A stretch of 64,000 bases of DNA. Origin: Chlorophyllum brunneum. Taxonomy: Eukaryota > Basidiomycota > Agaricomycetes > Agaricales > Agaricaceae. The stretch's first letter is position 1, and each line of letters starts with the position of its first letter. Made by a program: the position numbers and the translations under genes. The stretch lies in NCBI GenBank assembly GCA_963576785.1, contig OY756141.1, forward strand, positions 2,976,001-3,040,000. Direction: 5' to 3'. The notes beneath the pieces were generated by a model. The model saw nothing but the letters and a program-made list of their open reading frames with translations, was not told the DNA's origin and ran no database searches. Of this stretch, positions 58,255-64,000 are shown piece by piece.

Positions 58255-60634
58255 ATGTCCACTAAATCCACCTGGGATTTTATCCCACTCAACGGTTTAC
58301 CACCCTCATGGACCGTCTCCTCATCCTCATCCGCAATTTTCAACACACTCATCCGACTATTCACTCCCCTCGCAATAACACTCGGCGCTTACACCCTCTA
58401 CAAGCTCATCAAGTTTGTATGGCAGCAGTATATCTCAAATCCTTTGAATGATTTCCCAGGCCCTCCGAATCCGAGCTGGATGTATGGCAACATGCGACAA
58501 ATCTGGGATTCAGACAATTCGGCTATGCATGAGAAATGGGTCAGCGAGCATGGAAATACGATCAAGTATAAAGTTTTCCTTGGGGTAAGTGGATTGTGTC
58601 TCCCAATTCCATGTATCTTTTAGCTGATAGCAGGTTCGTATAGATGTCGAGGCTATTTACGATGGACCCGAAAGCCATTAATCATGTGTTGATGAATAGT
58701 CAGATTTATCAGAAACCTGAACAGTCGAGATTCTTCCTGAGCAGGATATTGGGCAATGGTACATTTATTTTTGTTTCACTATATGTCTATGGTTCGCTTA
58801 TCGGGTGTTTATTCAGGTATACTCGTCGTTGAAGGTGCGAAACACAAGGAACAGGTCCGCAGCGTCTTTTTTGACACTCCGACGCCCTTACTGATCGTTT
58901 CCCGCAGCGAAGGGTTATGGTAAGCTTTCCATCCCAGGCGTTCTTTGTACTATTGCTTCTTCCCCTATCTCTAGAACCCGGCCTTCGGAGCATCACAAGT
59001 CCGAGAACTGACAGAAATCTTTGTTGAAAAGGCGCTCGAGGTACGTTAAACTTTTAGTCTTAAATACGTAAAAGCCGTCTCATCTCGTACGTTTAGTTGA
59101 GAGAGGTTTGGGCCACAGAGATCAAAAAGCAGTCGCAAGGAGATGTGCCTACAGGGAGGATCAACGTGATGACAGGGTTGAGTAAGATGACATTGGATGT
59201 TATCGGGCTCGCTGGTGAGTCCATTGAGTGAACTTGAGCATGATCTTCGATTGGTGATGTTCTGGGAACAGGGTTTGACTACAAGTTTAATTCATTGCAA
59301 GGAGAGAAGAACGAGCTAAACGATGCGTTTAATACTTTGTTCAGTTTCAGACCCGCTATGTCGGTCATGATGATCTTGAGAGGACTTACCGGAAATTTCG
59401 GGTTCGTTCTGGTGAGCTATTCTTCCAGTCTGTACTTGGCAACTGCAATAATTCTTTATTTAAGCCAATTGAAAGCGATAGACCTGGTCTTAAAGCCAGA
59501 GCAACGATGGAAAGAATTGGGAGCGAGCTGTTGAGCGACAGCAAAGCGGCGTTAGCGAAAGAGGGCAAGAACGAGATGTTCAGAAGAAGGGATCTACTGT
59601 CACTACTGCTAAAGGCGAATATGTCCACGGACGTACCCGAAGGCCAGAGGATGACTGAACAGGATGTTATTGCTCGTGAGTTATGCCCCTGGATTTCCTA
59701 ACGAAACCCCTGGTTGACGCGCTGCAGAGGTTCCGACATTCCTAGTTGCCGGACACGAGACTACAAGGTGAAAATACTCTCTCAAGGATCACATATATGT
59801 ACGTTTACACCGATACTACCTTAGTAACGCCACTATGTGGGCGCTCTACGCTCTCTCCCTCCGACCCGACATCCAAACCAAGCTTCGCGAAGAACTTTTC
59901 GGAATTACGACAGACAACCCAAGCATGGATGAACTCAATTCTCTATCATATCTAGACGCTGTCATACGCGAAACTTTACGTGTACATTCTCCTGTGCCCT
60001 CCACGTTGAGAGTCGCCACCAAGGACGACGTCGTTCCACTCGAGACGCCATTTGTTGATAGTAAGGGGCGGGTGAGGGATACAATTCAGTGTGTTCATTC
60101 CTTATGTCATCTGTCACTGTTGCTGATGGTATTTGTGCGGATAGGGTGAGGAAGGGACAGACGATATTTATTCCGATATTGGCGATTAATCGATCGACGG
60201 AGATTTGGGGAGAAGATGCGAGGGAGTTCAGGTCCGTGATTCACATTAGCGTTAGGTCTTAGCTGAGACCGATGTCCTGGTTGACCTGTACAGACCGGAA
60301 CGCTGGGAATCGATTCCAGAGGGCGCGAGCTCAGTCCCAGGTGTGTGGGGTAACATGCTTACTTTCCTCGGTGGCCCGCGGGCATGCATTGGGTATCGGT
60401 TTTCCCTTGTCGAGTACGTCCCTTCCAGATCAGCTCGGGTTGAAGAACTGATTTTTTGCTAGGATGAAAGCACTCATCTTTACGCTGGTCAGAGCGTTCG
60501 AGTTCAGGCTTGCTGTGCCAGCGAGCGATATTAAGAAGAAGAGTTCCGTCGTGCAGAGACCCATATTGATTAGTGACCCGAAAGGGGGAAACCAGATGCC
60601 TCTACTCATTACGCCGTATGTACATGCGGATTGA
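58255..60634 (+). CDS. Cytochrome P450 monooxygenase, copy 2
   Basis: Thirteen exons: 58255-58584, 58644-58758, 58817-58854, 58908-58919 (12 nt), 58975-59040, 59097-59214, 59272-59411, 59465-59675, 59728-59767, 59825-60088, 60145-60231, 60294-60413, 60463-60634; 570 aa. ER-anchored haem monooxygenase: an N-terminal hydrophobic helix ([17 protein letters not shown]), hinge [32 protein letters not shown]-helix [34 protein letters not shown] and haem loop [13 protein letters not shown]. It matches copy 1 in exon order and many exon sizes but keeps a longer N-terminus and has one fewer intron near its start. Substrate unknown; no terpene or polyketide synthase is nearby. Confidence 0.94.
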
Positions 60635-60840
60635 GTTGATGGTGCAGGGGTGGTCGTGTATTTATATTGTAGATTTTTGTATGTTACTGGGGAAGCGAAT
60701 TTCTTGGACTAGTGTTGACAGGTGTATGGTTGGGGCGGGATGAGGTCACATTACAACTCCATCCACTTCACCTAGCTCCTCTGCTCCTTCCTCCTCCCAC
60801 GAGAGACTCTTCTCCTCTTGCAGGCATTTTCTTCTCGAAA

Positions 60841-63451
60841 ATGCCAGTAACATCCAAACCCGACGTTGAGGTGGGCCTGGGTAGACCTGTCCCAGACGAT
60901 GATGAAGCCTATGAAGGAGCGGACGAGAACCAAGCATTGTTGGCTAATTCCAGCCACAACCATGGGGCCGTCTCCACCTCTGCCATAGAGAAGCACGACG
61001 TCTCTAGTTCCGGTGACGACGACGACCATACTCCTACATCCCCCACAAAATCCGATGGATACCAAGTAGGGACGAAGAGGATGTCTGGCGCGTCATACTA
61101 CGCTCAACTTATTGGCGCATTCGCAGTTGGTGTACTGTGCACAATAATAATGCACTTGATTGTGGTGCATTGTTCAAAGTCCAATGTCGATGTTGGCAGC
61201 GTGGATGCTCAAGCTGTCCCGCCTTACGTAGGCTCTTCCGAAGTTCACCACTTCCCTCCTGCAGAGCCGACGAACAAATTTCCAGAACTTTTCCCTTCTG
61301 ATGTAGGATATGCTGGTGCCACGCCCACTGGAGCGGAACCAGCTATCGTGGTTACTGCACCTTCATGGCCGATGCACACCGGCGCTCCACACCTCGTTGT
61401 CCCTACGAAGCTAGTCAAGTCATCTCATAAACACAACCAAGAGGACGAGGGTGAAGATGAGGATGATGAGGACGAGTTGAAGCACGGAAAAGGGAAAGGA
61501 AAGAAGGGCAAGAAGAGAAATTTTAGCATGTTAGAGAAGTGGGGAAATCTTTCGCCTTGGTACTCGATTGAGAGGGGTGGTTTCGGTTTAGAATCGGGAC
61601 CTGAAGCGCCCGAGACGTGTCGTATCACTGGCTTGCACTTCCTTCATAGACACGGTGCGAGATATCCTACGGAATGGGGTAAGTTTCTGTCTCTTTCCCC
61701 GTGGAGTACTTTCGCGTGTTGACACTGGTGACGCTCTTCCAGCCAGATATGGTGGACCAGCGAAGCTTGCTAAGAAGCTGCATAAAACTACTACGGACTG
61801 GACAGGTTCTGGACTATTAACGTTCTTGAATGATTGGTGTGTATCTTACTCCGAAACTTTGAGGTTTTGGGGCTGAAGGTCATGTTTCAGGACATACAAA
61901 TTGGGTGCTGAACGTACGTATCTTGATGCATCTTCTGGGAGGACAAAGGGGTCTCATGAATGTGATATCAAGTTCTCACTCCTTTCGGTCGCCAGCAACT
62001 CTGTCAGTATACAGTCCTTCCTTCACTTTATACTAATTATTGACCTATCGTCCATAGTCGACCTTGGCGTGACCATGCGTGTCAAATATGGTTTCTTGCT
62101 CCAGAACTTCACCGAGACCGACACCATTCCTGTGTTCAGAACCGAGTCCCAGTACGTATCCTCCACCCAATCACCGCGCCTCATTTCTCACCTAGTTACA
62201 GGGACCGCATGCTCGCATCTGCGATGAACTTTGCTATCGGTTTCTTCGGATGGCCATACGAAGATCAATACCAGCAATCCATTACTATCGAAGCCGACAA
62301 CGTTTGTCACTACCTTTTCCTTCTCAATTACAATGCACTCATTTTGTTCCCAGTTCAATAATACCCTTGCACCATACAAGACATGCCCTAATGCGCAAAA
62401 TAGCTCAAAGTCTGACCGTGGCGTGTGGTACGTCAGTCGCTGGGCTGATAAATACCTTAAGGATGCACAGACACGGTTGGGAAAGGAAATCAAAGGGTTC
62501 GATTTGACCATTGAGGATGTATACACTATGCAGCAGATGTGTGCTTACGAGGTGAGTTTCCAGTGTTTCTTCTATTTCAGCTGGTCCGCTGATGTGATGT
62601 AATCTCTAGACTGTCGCCATTGGCTATAGCAAATTCTGTGAATTGTTCACTGAGGAGGAATGGGAAGGATTCAACTATTCGTGAGTGTTTAACGAATCGC
62701 TTTTTCTCGTCCATCTTGCTAATGCGCTGCATTCTAGGATGGACCTGTACTTCTGGTACGGATCTGCATATGGTTCTCCCGTCGCTCGCATCCAAGGGAT
62801 CGGTTGGATTCAAGAGCTCGTCGCACGTCTCACTCACAAACCCATCCCCGTTCATAACACATCCACCAATTCCACTTTAGACGATAATCCAGTTACTTTC
62901 CCGCTTAATCAGAGCTTGTATGTCGATGCGACGCACGAGGTCGTCGTTCTTAATAGTGCGTACGGCAACACTCACGAGAGAATTGGTCGCTGACGTGGCA
63001 TTGTCACATAAAGTCATCACTGCACTCAACTTGACGAGCTTTGCTGAACAAGGTCCCTTGCCGTATACACATATTCCTGAAGATCGCAAATTCCGCGTTG
63101 CGGAGCTCGCACCGTTTGCGACGAACGTACAACTTCAACGTAAGTCACAGTTATCTCTTTCGCGACTTCATTTCCGCTTAGCATGCCCATTTCTTCCTTG
63201 TAGTACTCGAATGCACATCCCTCCCAGGCCCACAAATCCGCATCATTGTCAATGATGGTGTTGCCCCTCTGACAGGTATCAAAGGATGTCCTGAGCAGAA
63301 AGATGGCATGTGTCTTGTTGATACTTTCGTTGATGCCATGCGCGAGAATATCGAGAGCAAAGATTGGAATTGGGATTGTCATGGTGATTGGGAGGTCCCG
63401 CCTGGTACGGAATGGTCAACCACCACTGGCGACCCTCCAGCGAGGAGTTGA
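60841..63451 (+). CDS. Membrane-anchored histidine acid phosphatase (phytase-like)
   Basis: Eleven exons: 60841-61678, 61743-61836, 61891-61913, 61973-62002, 62058-62151, 62202-62301, 62354-62551, 62610-62680, 62738-62955, 63014-63139, 63204-63451; 679 aa, longer than secreted phytases (about 450). About 100 acidic N-terminal residues are followed by one helix (LIGAFAVGVLCTIIMHLIVV), then a Pro-rich stalk with an acidic/Lys-rich block (HGKGKGKKGKKRN), suggesting a type II orientation with the catalytic domain outside or luminal. Phosphohistidine motif FLHRHGARYPTEW; LTPFGRQQLFDLG follows from a 30-nt exon; the proton-donor site reads DATHEVVVLN, HE instead of the common HD. Substrate (phytate or other phosphomonoesters) unproven. 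Confidence 0.9.
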
Positions 63452-63588
63452 TTCTAAGTACTGTTGCATGTCACGATATCAAATAATCTTGGTTATTGAC
63501 ATTCCTTTGTCTTATCATACTAATGCAGAATGGGTTATCTGATAAATATCCGATATTCATTGGGGTACATTTCTTCACTCTAATACAC

Positions 63589-63944
63589 CTAGTTGATGGA
63601 GATGGAGTACGCGTTGATGCTGAGGGTAGCACTCCCTGTAACACAAGGTCTCGTCAACACCGTCTTCAAAACAAGTCAGAAGAGGAAGCTTACCAACGAA
63701 AGGCTCCGTCCCAGCCTGGGCTTGAACGAGGAATTGGTTGGAAGGTACGCCTTGGTTGTTAACAAGGAAAGCTGGGTGAAGGTTTTTAGCTTTTGCATAT
63801 AGGAGTAGCCTCAAAGCCATGAACGCACTCAAGAATGATTTAAGATCCTGGTTAAAGTTCGTGATCTCATTTGGAGCGACAAAGGAGAAGACAGTCCATG
63901 TCGCCACAGTGCCTTTGAACAATTTCCAAGTCACGCCATTGACG
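63589..63944 (-). CDS. GH12 endoglucanase, C-terminal part (5' end outside window)
   Basis: Exons seen on the minus strand: about 63944-63829, 63771-63694 and 63635-63589, ending at the TAG on 63589-63591. They encode VNGVTWKLFKGTVATWTVFS, FVAPNEITNFNQDLKSFLT, then VNNQGVPSNQFLVQAQAGTEPFVG and SATLSINAYSISIN, the conserved C-terminus of family GH12 beta-1,4-glucanases or xyloglucanases. The Glu in AGTEPF is the family's acid/base catalyst. Upstream exons, including the signal peptide and nucleophile, lie beyond position 64000; the sequence from 63945 to the edge is probably intron. A secreted cellulose- or xyloglucan-degrading enzyme, expected in a plant-litter or wood fungus. Confidence 0.85.
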
Positions 63945-64000
63945 CTATAACAGGAATTTCGTTGACTTTTAATATTGGCGTGAGTAACTGAGAGTTTGGT

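Overview
This window is nuclear DNA of a filamentous fungus, almost certainly an agaricomycete basidiomycete (mushroom-forming lineage). Nearly every gene is split by many short introns, mostly 47-65 nt with GT-AG ends, and the gene set fits that group: two long CYP monooxygenases with AGHETT and [10 protein letters not shown] motifs, two DUF6699-type proteins, a fungal DOPA-dioxygenase, an HMG-box regulator, a class 3 lipase, an S10 carboxypeptidase and a GH12 glucanase. I see no bacterial operon, CRISPR array, convincing tRNA or intact transposon. I assembled all spliced models by hand from splice sites, reading frame and family motifs. All complete models except the two relics close to a whole number of codons.

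Layout, left half. A SAM methyltransferase (0.5-1.4 kb) is followed by the translesion polymerase REV1 on the minus strand (2.0-5.9 kb), head-to-head with a cytochrome P450 (6.3-8.6 kb). A secreted lipase (9.5-10.8 kb), a single-pass membrane protein (11.8-12.7 kb) and a secreted repeat protein built only of phase-0 exons (14.4-16.2 kb) follow. Next come glutamate 5-kinase (PRO1), ribose-phosphate pyrophosphokinase, a DOPA 4,5-dioxygenase with 5-nt and 14-nt micro-exons, ALG2 mannosyltransferase, a serine carboxypeptidase and an HMG-box transcription factor (to 29.4 kb).

Layout, right half. A D-lactate-dehydrogenase-like enzyme and a short-chain dehydrogenase (31.3-34.2 kb, minus) each need one GC-AG intron. 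They are followed by CCDC124/Lso2-like, calcipressin, a predicted membrane protein, a Cys-rich single-pass surface protein, a PP2C phosphatase and two neighbouring DUF6699 paralogues (46.9-50.6 kb). A 2.8-kb decayed patch holds two gene relics (51.4-53.0 kb). Then come an SRS2-like helicase with a PIP box, a second P450 paralogue, a membrane-anchored histidine acid phosphatase, and the 3' end of a GH12 endoglucanase that runs off the right edge.

The genes do not form one pathway. Themes are DNA-damage tolerance (REV1, SRS2), nucleotide and proline precursor supply (PRS, PRO1), glycosylation and secretion (ALG2, secreted hydrolases, Cys-rich and repeat proteins), calcium and phosphatase signalling (calcipressin, PP2C) and oxidative secondary metabolism (two P450s, SDR, DOPA dioxygenase). 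The most unusual signals are the modular secreted protein, the micro-exons, the paired GC-AG introns and the relic patch.
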